From Solirubrobacterales bacterium (GTDB taxonomy: Bacteria; Actinomycetota; Thermoleophilia; Solirubrobacterales; 70-9), in contig JAMLGI010000008.1 in the NCBI GenBank assembly GCA_023958085.1, positions 61,009 to 125,008 of the forward strand: a stretch of 64,000 bases of DNA, in the 5' to 3' direction. The notes under the pieces were generated by a model. That model searched no databases. It had not been told where the DNA came from and was given only the letters and a program-made list of their open reading frames with translations. Shown here piece by piece: positions 8,476-16,634 of the stretch (positions within the stretch are counted from its first letter, which is position 1; every line of letters begins with the position of its first letter). Position numbers and translations under genes: made by a program.

Positions 8476-9216
8476 ATGGGCGAGTTTTTCAACACTTTTT
8501 TCGATTTCTCCCTGATGGGGAAGGAGTTCGGGGGAGCGCTCGACGCTTTCTGGATGACGGTCAAGGTCTTCCTGCTGGCCGGGGTCCTGTCGCTCGCCTG
8601 GGGTCTCGTACTCGGCGTCCTCCGGCAGCTTCCGGGTAAGTCCGCGGCACCGATCCGGTGGCTGACCATCGCCTACATCGACTTCTTCCGTGGCGTTCCG
8701 TTGCTGCTGGTGATCCTGCTCACCTCCGGCGGGCTCGGCACGCTTGCGGCCAACGGCGTGATCCCCAAGTCGATCGGGATCCCCCAGTGGTTCGGCATGA
8801 CCGACCCCTACTGGTACGGCGTGCTGGCGATCACCCTGACCTACGGCGCCTACATGGCCGAGGTCTACCGGGCCGGGATCGAGGCGGTGCCCCGGGGCCA
8901 GATGGAGGCCGCCCGGTCACTCGGGATGAGTCACGGGCAGGCGATGCGGTTCGTGATCGTGCCGCAGGCGGTCCGCAAGGTGATTCCACCGCTGCTCAAC
9001 GACCTGATCGCCCTGATGAAGGACACCGCGCTGGTCTCGGTGATCAGCCTGGTCGAACTGGTCAAGTTCTCCCAGGACGTCTACTCCGAGACCTTCAACC
9101 CGTCGCTCTACATCCTGGCCGCCGGCTTCTACCTGCTGTTGACGATTCCGCTGGCCCGGCTGGTGGACGTTCTGATCAAACGACAGGAACAGAAGTTCCA
9201 GAGGGGGATGCCATGA
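8476..9216 (+). CDS. Amino-acid ABC transporter permease (HisM/GlnP family)
   Basis: A 246-residue integral membrane protein with about five helices. The EAA loop that contacts the ATPase is clear: [18 protein letters not shown], followed by the [18 protein letters not shown] segment typical of polar amino-acid permeases. The N-terminal helix ([19 protein letters not shown]) and [15 protein letters not shown] also fit. It forms the membrane channel for the binding protein at 7433. GAGGAGGG lies just upstream of the ATG. Its stop overlaps the ATPase start by four bases (ATGA). A single permease gene suggests it acts as a homodimer. Confidence 0.92.
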   Translation: MGEFFNTFFDFSLMGKEFGGALDAFWMTVKVFLLAGVLSLAWGLVLGVLRQLPGKSAAPIRWLTIAYIDFFRGVPLLLVILLTSGGLGTLAANGVIPKSIGIPQWFGMTDPYWYGVLAITLTYGAYMAEVYRAGIEAVPRGQMEAARSLGMSHGQAMRFVIVPQAVRKVIPPLLNDLIALMKDTALVSVISLVELVKFSQDVYSETFNPSLYILAAGFYLLLTIPLARLVDVLIKRQEQKFQRGMP

Positions 9217-9959
9217 GCGGGGGAATCCTCGAGGTCGAGGGGCTGCGGAAAAGCTACGGGTCACTCGATGTGCTGCAGGGGATCGACCTCTCGATCCAGA
9301 AGGGGGAGGTCGTCTGCGTGATCGGCCCCAGCGGATCCGGCAAGAGCACCGTGCTGCGTTGCCTCAACCTGCTTGAGCTGCCGGACGCCGGACGGATCAG
9401 CCTCGAAGGAACCGAGGTCTTCGCCGACGGCAAGACCAGCGGCCTCGACACCCTGAGGCGGGAGGTCGGGATGGTGTTCCAGTCCTTCAACCTGTTCCCG
9501 CTCAAGTCGGCCCGGGAGAACGTGACCATCGCCCAGCAGCAGGTCCTTGGCCGCAGCAAGACGGAAGCGAACGAGAAAGCGGTTGACCTGCTGACCAAGG
9601 TCGGTCTCGAAGAAAAGCTGGACGAGTATCCCGACCGCCTCTCGGGTGGCCAGCAGCAGCGGGTGGCGATCGCCCGGGCCCTGGCGATGGACCCGCAGGT
9701 GATGCTTTTCGACGAGGTCACCTCGGCCCTCGATCCGGAGCTGGTCAAGGGGGTGCTGGACGTGTTGCGAGGCCTGGCCGATTCGGGGATGACCATGATC
9801 TCCGTGACCCACGAGATGAACTTCGCCAAGGAGGTGGCCGACCGGGTCATCTTCATGGACGGCGGAGTGATCGTCGAGGAGGGCGAACCGGTCGAGGTCC
9901 TGGACAACCCCAAGCAGGCGCGCACCCAGCAGTTCCTCGGCCTGGTTCTCGATCACTGA
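9213..9959 (+). CDS. Amino-acid ABC transporter ATP-binding protein (GlnQ family)
   Basis: A 248-residue ATPase powering the importer. Visible motifs are Walker [10 protein letters not shown] (38-46), the Q loop VFQSFNLF, the ABC signature LSGGQQQR (143-150), Walker B VMLFDE (163-168) and the switch His in SVTHEM. The [10 protein letters not shown] segment with Val after DE is usual for polar amino-acid importers. The ATG start overlaps the permease stop and gives the standard length; an upstream open frame running through the permease gene is a shadow. Probably co-transcribed with the permease and partly with the binding protein. Confidence 0.94.
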   Translation: MSGGILEVEGLRKSYGSLDVLQGIDLSIQKGEVVCVIGPSGSGKSTVLRCLNLLELPDAGRISLEGTEVFADGKTSGLDTLRREVGMVFQSFNLFPLKSARENVTIAQQQVLGRSKTEANEKAVDLLTKVGLEEKLDEYPDRLSGGQQQRVAIARALAMDPQVMLFDEVTSALDPELVKGVLDVLRGLADSGMTMISVTHEMNFAKEVADRVIFMDGGVIVEEGEPVEVLDNPKQARTQQFLGLVLDH

Positions 9960-10063
9960 CCGTCCCGACCGCGGGAGCCACCGCTACCTGACCGGGACGG
10001 CGCTGTTATAGATTTGTGCCCTTCGGGCACGAAGGCATGTCAAATGGACTGGAGAGATTCATC

Positions 10064-11227
10064 GTGAGAAGGTTTTTTGTGGCGGTAACGGGGTTCATAG
10101 CGGCAGTTTCGATGGTGGCGGCCGGGATGATGGTGACCGCCACGATGGCCGGCGCTGCGGGTACGGTCAAGATCAGCGGCAAGACGTTCCGCTTCGGCAA
10201 GCGGTACCCGGTCCTGATCAATGCGTTGGTGAGAGTGCGGGAGTACCCGGATATCTGGGCGCTTTCCGACCAGAAGGGTGACTACGAACTGACCGTGCCG
10301 GACGATGCCAACGTCACCCCGTACATCGTCAGCGGCTGGAACGGCAACTACAAGAACCCGTTGATCGATCCGCTCGATCCGAACACCCAGCACTACAACT
10401 CGATCGACCTCCAGACCTTCCACACCCGGGGGGAGGACATCGTCAACGCCAACTTCCAGACCCCGACCGACTTCGAGTACAACTCGCTGAAGGCCCTGCT
10501 GAAGGTCAAGGCAGATGCCAACGGACGACCGCAGCAGTGTGTGATCGTGACCACCTCCTCGGCCCGCAACGTGCGTGGCGTCAGCTACGACGAGTACTGG
10601 GACAACACGCCGCATGGAGTCGCCGGAGCGACCTCCCGCACCGTTCCGGGGAACCTGCTGCCGAGTTACTTCAACGACGCGGTTCTGCCCGACCCGAACC
10701 AGACATCCTCTTCGCATGACGGCGGGATCATCTGGGCGACCGTGCCGACCGGCACCTACCGGGTGATCACCGAACATCCGACCACCCGTTTCGCCAGTTT
10801 CCTCGCCACCTGCGCTCCGGGCCGGGTGGTGAATGCGAATCCGCCGTGGGGTGCGTATGAGCTGTCCGAGGGCGAGCAGCCTCTGGCGGCATCGAACGTC
10901 GCGGCGAGCCTGAAAGGCGCGAAGGTGGTCCGCAAGGGCCAGAAGCGACTGGCGGTGCTGCGGTTTGAGGTCGGTGAGGCGATCGGGGCGAAGATCGGCA
11001 TCGGCCGGACGGTGAATCAGAGCGGCTTCGGCGCCGCCACCCGGAAGCTCGCTTCGAGGCCGGCTCCGCCTGAAGTTGCCGGGATTCAGACGGTGAAGGT
11101 TCCGCTGAAGACGAAGGCGAAGGCCGGCAGGGCAAAGGTCACCGCGATCCTGACCGATGCTTCCGGGATCTCGTTCACGTACACCAGGTCGGTCAAGGTC
11201 CCGAAGCTGCCGAAGAAGAGCCGCTAG
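10064..11227 (+). CDS. Secreted protein of unknown function, CarboxypepD_reg-like start
   Basis: A 387-residue exported protein. The GTG at 10064 is chosen because GGAGAG stands seven bases upstream and the product then opens with a clean signal peptide (RRFFVAVTGFIAAV ... ATMAGAAG). In-frame starts at 10016 and 10037 are alternatives; the first lies on a GTGCCC-TTC-GGGCAC hairpin. The mature N-terminus (GKTFRFGKRYPVLINALVRVREYP ... DQKGDYELTVPD) resembles a carboxypeptidase-regulatory or CNA-B-like beta sandwich. Two cysteines (QCVIV, ATCAPG) could pair. The C-terminal 110 residues are basic and beta-rich. Its end is only eight bases from the convergent gene at 11236. Function unknown. Confidence 0.65.
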   Translation: MRRFFVAVTGFIAAVSMVAAGMMVTATMAGAAGTVKISGKTFRFGKRYPVLINALVRVREYPDIWALSDQKGDYELTVPDDANVTPYIVSGWNGNYKNPLIDPLDPNTQHYNSIDLQTFHTRGEDIVNANFQTPTDFEYNSLKALLKVKADANGRPQQCVIVTTSSARNVRGVSYDEYWDNTPHGVAGATSRTVPGNLLPSYFNDAVLPDPNQTSSSHDGGIIWATVPTGTYRVITEHPTTRFASFLATCAPGRVVNANPPWGAYELSEGEQPLAASNVAASLKGAKVVRKGQKRLAVLRFEVGEAIGAKIGIGRTVNQSGFGAATRKLASRPAPPEVAGIQTVKVPLKTKAKAGRAKVTAILTDASGISFTYTRSVKVPKLPKKSR

Positions 11228-11235
11228 GTCTAGAT

Positions 11236-12021
11236 CTAGAGCTCTTCCGGCGGATTCATCGGCAGGGCATCCGTCTGGGGCCGGGTCTGGTCCCGCAGGT
11301 AGTCGTGCCACATCGCTTCGATCTCCCGCAGCGGAAGTTCGAAGGCCGCCTCCAGGTTCGCTGCCGGCCCGTCCCGCCTGAGCCGTGCGACCAGCAGCTC
11401 GCAGGCACCGCCGCCACGGTAGTCCTCCAGCAGATCGAAAATGGTGCCGCCGAGGATGATCGCATCCCGCCGCGAGGGCGGGAAGGATGGCCGCGAACCT
11501 TCGCGAAGTCGCCGGATCACCGCTGCCCGGAAGTAGTCCACCTGACGGGAGAAGTGCTGGGCGCCACCCTGGACCAGCCAGGCCCAGTTGAGATAGCGAA
11601 AGAATCGGGACGGGGTCCAGGGGGGCGGGATCGAGTCGTTGTTCGCGGCCAGCACGATCTGGGTGTACAGCCGTTCGGCCGTCCCCCGAAGGGCTTCCAG
11701 TGAGGCCTCCCCGGCGGCCCGCCGGGTGCTGGCCTTTTCACCGAGGACATGGACCTCGGTAGCCATCGCCCAGCCGGCCAGATAGCGGCGACCTGCCGGA
11801 GCGGCCGACCAGCGAACGAACGGCAGAAACGGATGGGCGGCATTGAGCCAGGCTGCGGAGGGGTGAACCACCACCGTGATTCCGCCCGGGACCCATTCGA
11901 ACCGGTCCTCCAGCTTCAGGCTGAGATCCTCGAGCCGGTCCACGACCTCCTCGGCGAAGCTTCGATCGGCATCGTCGTGGCGGGCGCTGAAGGTGAGCGA
12001 GGTGGTTTCGGTCCAGGTCAC
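11236..12021 (-). CDS. Hypothetical protein, possibly a degenerate MA-type peptidase
   Basis: This 261-residue protein starts at GTG 12021. Its layout recalls gluzincin (peptidase MA) domains: an N-terminal FSARHDDAD segment, a VVVHPSAAWLNAA strand, then RLYTQIVLAANN where HExxH would be expected, and NWAWLVQGGAQHFSR where active relatives have a W-x-x-E-G-x-A motif. Both the zinc-binding histidines and the third glutamate are absent, so if related it is catalytically dead. No signal peptide is seen. It is convergent with the secreted protein at 10064 and preceded by a hairpin-rich gap. The relationship is tentative; the gene itself is supported by codon pattern and length. Confidence 0.6.
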   Translation of the reverse strand: MTWTETTSLTFSARHDDADRSFAEEVVDRLEDLSLKLEDRFEWVPGGITVVVHPSAAWLNAAHPFLPFVRWSAAPAGRRYLAGWAMATEVHVLGEKASTRRAAGEASLEALRGTAERLYTQIVLAANNDSIPPPWTPSRFFRYLNWAWLVQGGAQHFSRQVDYFRAAVIRRLREGSRPSFPPSRRDAIILGGTIFDLLEDYRGGGACELLVARLRRDGPAANLEAAFELPLREIEAMWHDYLRDQTRPQTDALPMNPPEEL

Positions 12022-12122
12022 ACCGGGAACCTACTTGGAAGATGACTTTGATCACCCGAGCCAGAGCGTTCGGCAACAGACCGGGCGGTGGGATCTCGTC
12101 GCCCTTCCGACTTGAGTGGTTG

Positions 12123-12187
12123 GGCCGGGAGATGGAGGTTTTGTTGCCCTTCCCCAGCCACACCGCCAAAACCCCCATCACCCGACC
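12123..12187. repeat. Imperfect inverted repeat in gene-free stretch
   Basis: The 424 bases between the genes at 12021 and 12446 contain no convincing gene but three inverted repeats. The first has arms 12123-12143 and 12167-12187, about 21 bases each with three mismatches and centred on GATGGAGGTTTTG (12131-12143). The loop is 23 bases. No T-tract follows on either side, and its role is unknown. Confidence 0.55.
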
Positions 12188-12274
12188 GTCAACAGGGCTC
12201 GTGGGACAAAGAACTCAGTGAACGTGAACAACCCCACTTCGGGCGCAGAGGGCTACTTGAGCGTGTCTCCGGCG

Positions 12275-12354
12275 GGTGGCCGGGTTTTTTGCTTTTGGCA
12301 CCGAGCGGGAGCGAATGCCAAAAGAAAAAACGTGGACAGGACCCGCCGGCCACC
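12275..12354. repeat. Composite hairpin with A/T-rich inner stem
   Basis: Outer arms GGTGGCCGG (12275-12283) and CCGGCCACC (12346-12354) enclose a 16-base stem. That stem is GTTTTTT/AAAAAAC plus CTTTTGGCA/TGCCAAAAG, with one bulged base at 12291 and a 15-base loop. A 14-base unpaired segment lies on the right side only. The T and A tracts lie inside the stem rather than after it, so it is not a standard terminator. The left arm GGCGGGTGGCCGG resembles the outer arm of the palindrome at 3275. Confidence 0.6.
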
Positions 12355-12389
12355 ATGGCTGGTCCCGAACCGTGAACCCTGGCAATCAA

Positions 12390-12428
12390 GAGGAGGTCTG
12401 TCCGCTCAGTAGTGCGACAAACCTCCTC
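12390..12428 (-). terminator. Intrinsic terminator for DUF1802 gene
   Basis: A 13-base stem with one mismatch on the plus strand (GAGGAGGTCTGTC at 12390-12402, GACAAACCTCCTC at 12416-12428) lies 17 bases beyond the stop of the minus-strand gene at 12446. Read on the minus strand it is followed by TTGATT. Position and shape fit a transcription terminator. Confidence 0.6.
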
Positions 12429-12445
12429 TCGATGCTTGGGGGCGT

Positions 12446-13075
12446 CTAGGCGAGTACCGGGACTCTGTCGCTCTGGCAGATCGAGCGGATCTCGTTGCTG
12501 GCGAACTCGAACTCCTCGTCGGACATCACCGGCGTGCCCTCGAACGGAAGATCACGGTCGATCTCCGCCCAGGCGGGGCCGTGATACTCCTCACGCACCC
12601 GGACCGTCACCGGCCGCGGGATGCGGTGGACCCTGAGCAGTACCAGCTGAAGCGGGGTGCGAGGCTGCCAGCTCAGGCGCTGCTGCGCATAATCGTTGGT
12701 CCAGATGTAGAACGGCGAGAGTGAATCCATCACCTTGGGGCTCTCGATCGTGATCTCCTCGGCAACCTCGGCCCAGGCGCGGATCCGGACCCGTTCCGGC
12801 TGCGGAATCCCGCCGTCCTGGAGCAGAGCCCGGGCCGGCGGTTCCTCGTCCGGCCAGACTCCCTCTTCGAGGGCCCGGTCGAGTTCCGGGTGGTGGGAGG
12901 CGCGAACCAGATTGTTTCGCTGGTGATCGAAAGTCGGGTAGAGGAAGAACCGGTCGTGATCGAGTTCGAACGGAGCGTTGTCCTCGGCCAGGTCGGCCCG
13001 GCGAAGCGTTAGAAGCTGCTCGCCTTCGGACAGGGCCCGCACGGTGACGGCCCATTCCTTGAATGCAATTGGCAT
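12446..13075 (-). CDS. DUF1802 family protein
   Basis: A 209-residue protein of the DUF1802 family, recognisable by FKEWAVTVRALSEGEQ at the N-terminus and HDRFFLYPTFDHQ near residues 40-52. The ATG at 13075 is chosen because family similarity begins there. No clear Shine-Dalgarno precedes it, and the C-rich leader may mean a leaderless or very short transcript. Family members are soluble and of unknown function. The 176 bases upstream to hyuA hold no gene that I can support. Confidence 0.8.
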   Translation of the reverse strand: MPIAFKEWAVTVRALSEGEQLLTLRRADLAEDNAPFELDHDRFFLYPTFDHQRNNLVRASHHPELDRALEEGVWPDEEPPARALLQDGGIPQPERVRIRAWAEVAEEITIESPKVMDSLSPFYIWTNDYAQQRLSWQPRTPLQLVLLRVHRIPRPVTVRVREEYHGPAWAEIDRDLPFEGTPVMSDEEFEFASNEIRSICQSDRVPVLA

Positions 13076-13251
13076 AGGTGTATTCGGGGGGGGTAGGTTG
13101 ACACGGACAGCTAACGGGGCCGCCCGGAGCGTTGTCCAACCGCCGAAGGCACCGTAGGATGGCGGACCATACAGAACGGTTTCCTGCAAAGCAAGGGATC
13201 TGTGACCGCCATCACACTGTGCTCCCGGTGCGGTAGTGAGCCCGGGAACGG

Positions 13252-15150
13252 TCAGCAGCGATCCAGCCGCAGCAGATTCCCCGGCTCGGCGCGGGCTTCC
13301 CAGCCGTTCGGGAGATACAGGGTTGCCTCGCCCAGGTCGATCGTTGCGGGACCACGATGCAGCTCATCCGCCGAGGCCCCCGGGGTGAAGCCGGGACCGG
13401 GCTCGATTCGACGTCGACGGACCGTGACCAGTTCCATTTCCGTGCCGGGATCGGTGTAGCCGTATCGGGCTTCGTGCTCGGCTTCGAAGAGTTCGCGGAG
13501 GCGACCGGCGCGGGGTCGGTTTCCCGGCTCCGGGTCACTTACCGTGAGCTCGAACGACTGGCCCCGGTAGCGCAGATCCCAGCTCACCTCGTCGGTGTCA
13601 CCGGCGAGTTCGGCCAGGGTTTCGTCGTCGAGGTCGTCCCCGGCCAGCAGCACCGAACGGACGGTATCCACCCGGCGGTCAGCGGCGGCCAGGCCGAGCG
13701 CACTGAACACCCCTCCGGTGCGGGGCACCAGGATCCGGTCGATGCCGAGCTCGTCGGCGATTCCGGTCGCGTGGAGGGGTCCCGCGCCACCGAAGGCGAG
13801 CAGTGTGAAGCGGCGAGGATCGAGGCCCCGCTGGACCGACGCCACCCTGAGGGCCCGGACCATCTCCGCGTTGGCGACCCGGATGATCCCCTCGGCACAG
13901 CCTTCGGCGGTCAGCCCGAGCTCAGCGGCGAGAGCGTTGATCGCGTCCGCGGCGCGGCCCGGATCGAGCTTGACCCCTCCCGAAAGCGGCGTTTCCGGAT
14001 CGAGCCGCCGGAGCAGCAGGTTGGCATCGGTGACGGTTGGATCGGTGCCTCGCCCGTAGCAGGCCGGACCGGGATCGGCCCCGGCCGAGTGCGGCCCGAC
14101 CCGCAGCGCTCCGCCACCGTCCCGCCAGGCGATTGAACCACCCCCGGCCCCGACCGTATCGATGTCGACCATCGGCAGAGCCAGTGGCCGACCGGCGATT
14201 CGTTTGCTTCCGGTCTCGTGGACCGCGCCATCCTCGACCACACAGACGTCGCAGGAGGTGCCACCCATGTCGAAGCAGAGCAGGTTCGGTTCGGCGGCCA
14301 GCCTGGAGATCATCGTGGCCGCGGCTGCTCCGCCGGCCGGACCCGAGAGGACGGTCAGCGCGGCGTGGCCGGCGGCATGGCCGAGGCTGGTCAGACCACC
14401 GCTCGACTGCATGATTTCCGGTTCCGGGAGGCCCTCCAGGCGGGTACGTTCGCGGAGCCGCCCGAGATACCTGCCGAGCAAGGGGGAGAGGGCCGCGTCG
14501 ATCTCGGTGGTCGCGGCCCGCTCGTACTCTCGAAACGTCCCGACGACCTCATGGGAAAGCGAGATGTGGAGTCGTTCTCCGAACCGCTTCCTGACTGCCC
14601 GGCCGAGCCTGGCCTCGTGTTCGGGGAAGCGGTAGGAGTGAAGCAGGCAGATCGCCACCGACTCGATCTCGAGATCGTCCAGCCGGTCGAGGACCCGATC
14701 GATCTCGGCCTCGGAGAGCGGGACGAGCACCCCCGTCGGGCCGCAGCGCTCGTCCACCTCGATCCGGTTCCCGACCGGGACCAGGGGAGGTGGGTGCGAA
14801 GCGCGAAGGCGGTAGAGCGAGGCCCGGTCCTGTCGGCCGATCTCGACCAGGTCGGCGAAGCCGCGAGTCGTGATCAGCGCGGTGGGGGAGGTCTTCGATT
14901 CGAGCAGGGCGTTGGTTGCGACGGTCATGCCGTGGGCGAGGTGACCGATCCGTCCGGGCTCGGCGCAGGCCCGGTCGAGCGCCACCCGAATCGCGGTCAT
15001 GACCCCCTCGGACTGGTCCCGGGGTGTGGTCGGGGCTTTGGCCGTGAACACCGTGCCGTCAAGCGAGAGCACCGCGTCGGTGAAGGTGCCGCCGACATCC
15101 ACCCCGAGGATTCCGCCGGCCGCTGAGGGGACGGGTTCAGGGCTTCCCAA
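13252..15150 (-). CDS. hyuA: Hydantoinase/oxoprolinase subunit A (HyuA-like)
   Basis: A 632-residue member of the hydantoinase A/oxoprolinase family of ATP-dependent amide-ring hydrolases. The N-terminal actin-like ATPase signature GVDVGGTFTDAV, the HGMTVATNALLE segment, CFDMGGTSCDV near the middle and TVGAGGGS are all present. The TTG start overlaps the end of hyuB by 14 bases, so A is translated after B. Together the subunits would open N-methylhydantoin, 5-oxoproline or a related cyclic amide, or carboxylate a ketone; the substrate cannot be decided. It ends the minus-strand run nadB-hyuB-hyuA, which may be one operon. Confidence 0.88.
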   Translation of the reverse strand: MGSPEPVPSAAGGILGVDVGGTFTDAVLSLDGTVFTAKAPTTPRDQSEGVMTAIRVALDRACAEPGRIGHLAHGMTVATNALLESKTSPTALITTRGFADLVEIGRQDRASLYRLRASHPPPLVPVGNRIEVDERCGPTGVLVPLSEAEIDRVLDRLDDLEIESVAICLLHSYRFPEHEARLGRAVRKRFGERLHISLSHEVVGTFREYERAATTEIDAALSPLLGRYLGRLRERTRLEGLPEPEIMQSSGGLTSLGHAAGHAALTVLSGPAGGAAAATMISRLAAEPNLLCFDMGGTSCDVCVVEDGAVHETGSKRIAGRPLALPMVDIDTVGAGGGSIAWRDGGGALRVGPHSAGADPGPACYGRGTDPTVTDANLLLRRLDPETPLSGGVKLDPGRAADAINALAAELGLTAEGCAEGIIRVANAEMVRALRVASVQRGLDPRRFTLLAFGGAGPLHATGIADELGIDRILVPRTGGVFSALGLAAADRRVDTVRSVLLAGDDLDDETLAELAGDTDEVSWDLRYRGQSFELTVSDPEPGNRPRAGRLRELFEAEHEARYGYTDPGTEMELVTVRRRRIEPGPGFTPGASADELHRGPATIDLGEATLYLPNGWEARAEPGNLLRLDRC

Positions 15151-16633
15151 AGCCGCCCCCTCCCGGTGTCTCGATCCGGATTCGATCGCCCGGCTCGAGC
15201 CGTCCCGAGTCCTTCGGGTCGAGTTCGATCGGCTCTCCGGACCCGGCTCGATTCAGGACGTTCCGACCCGGCGCACCCGGCTCCCCGCCGTCGGCTCCGG
15301 GAGGTCGGTGGCGGCGCCGTTCCGTCAGGAGCGCGAACTCCATCGGCTCGGTCGCCTCAAGTTCACGGACGATTCCGCGTCCGCCCGGACGGAGCCCCCG
15401 TCCGCCGGAGTCACGGCGGATCGAGTACTCGACCGCCAGCAGCGGAAACTCGATCTCCATTGCCTCGATCGGGGTGTTCAGCGTGTTCGACATCGCCACG
15501 TGGACCGCCGACGGACCGGGGCCGTCCGGGCCACCGCCCTGGCCGCCGCCGATCGTCTCGTAGTAGGTGAACCGGTCGTTGCCCAGGGTCAGGTTGTTCA
15601 TGGTGCCCTGGCCGAGCGCGCAGCCGAAGGCAGCCAGACAGAGATCGGCGACCCGGGATGAAGTCTCCACGTTGCCTGCGACCACCGCATGGGGCGGGCC
15701 GGCGTTCAGCAGGCTGCCCGGTGTGGCGACCACTTCAACCGGCCGGTACGCCCCGGCCGATGCCGGGATGTCAGGGTCGGTGAGCACCCGGACCGCGAAG
15801 AAACAGGCCGACTCGGTAACCGCCACCGGGCAGTTGAGATTGCCCTCGTCCGCTTCGGCGGAACCGGTGAAATCGAACCTGATCGAGTCGCCATCAACGG
15901 TCGCCCGCAGTTGAAGCTCGATCTCGCCGGCCGGCCCTTCGAGCACGTCACGGGCGAATCTCTCGCCGTCCTCCATCGCCTCGATCCGGTCCCGGGTGCG
16001 TTCTTCCGCGTAGTCGAGGACGTCCCGCATCCCGGCCAGCAGGGTCCGGTGTCCGTGGCGTCGGCCGAGCTCGATGAGCCGGGATGTTCCGGTCCGGTTT
16101 GCGGCGAGCTGTGCCCTGAGGTCGGCCCGCCGCTGCTCCGGCTGGCGCATCTTCGCGGTGACCTCCGCGACTGCCTCCGCGTCCAGCACCCGGGGCGGGA
16201 TCACCACGCCCTCGTCCGCCAGGGTCCGGGAGTCGGCCGGCATCGATCCCGGGGTGCTTCCGCCGACGTCGGCGTGATGCGCCCGGTTGGCGACGAATCC
16301 GAGCAGGTCCATCTCGGAAAAGACCGGTGTGATCACGGTGATGTCCGGCAGGTGGGTCCCGCCGGAGTACGGATCGTTGAGAAACCAGGAAACGCCGGGC
16401 CGGTGTTCGAACTCGAGCACCGCCCGGACCGCGGCCGGCATCGAGCCGAGGTGGACCGGGATGTGCTCGGCCTGCATCACCATCTCCCCGTTCGGGTCGA
16501 AGATCGCTGCCGAGCAGTCGCGACGCTCCTTTATGTTGGCCGAGTGCGCCGCCCTGATCAGGGCGGCGCCCATTTCCTCGCAGACCGAGGCGAGTCCTCC
16601 CGCCATGATCTGGACCGCGACCGGATCGGCCAT
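15137..16633 (-). CDS. hyuB: Hydantoinase/oxoprolinase subunit B (HyuB-like)
   Basis: A 498-residue catalytic-subunit homologue of the HyuB family, partner of HyuA. Hallmarks are RAAHSANIKERRDCSAAIFD, the HIPVHLGSMP segment, FLNDPYSGGTHLPDI and RAHHADVGGSTPGSM, which carry the conserved acidic and histidine residues of the family, and a glycine-rich C-terminus (ETPGGGGFGKP). Its ATG begins one base after the nadB stop and its end overlaps hyuA, so the three genes are likely co-transcribed. Length is typical for stand-alone HyuB (about 500-580). Confidence 0.88.
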   Translation of the reverse strand: MADPVAVQIMAGGLASVCEEMGAALIRAAHSANIKERRDCSAAIFDPNGEMVMQAEHIPVHLGSMPAAVRAVLEFEHRPGVSWFLNDPYSGGTHLPDITVITPVFSEMDLLGFVANRAHHADVGGSTPGSMPADSRTLADEGVVIPPRVLDAEAVAEVTAKMRQPEQRRADLRAQLAANRTGTSRLIELGRRHGHRTLLAGMRDVLDYAEERTRDRIEAMEDGERFARDVLEGPAGEIELQLRATVDGDSIRFDFTGSAEADEGNLNCPVAVTESACFFAVRVLTDPDIPASAGAYRPVEVVATPGSLLNAGPPHAVVAGNVETSSRVADLCLAAFGCALGQGTMNNLTLGNDRFTYYETIGGGQGGGPDGPGPSAVHVAMSNTLNTPIEAMEIEFPLLAVEYSIRRDSGGRGLRPGGRGIVRELEATEPMEFALLTERRRHRPPGADGGEPGAPGRNVLNRAGSGEPIELDPKDSGRLEPGDRIRIETPGGGGFGKP

Positions 16634-16634
16634 C

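Noticed and set aside
12284..12331. Bidirectional intrinsic terminator
   Set aside because: The T and A tracts are inside the stem and no U-tract follows it on either strand.
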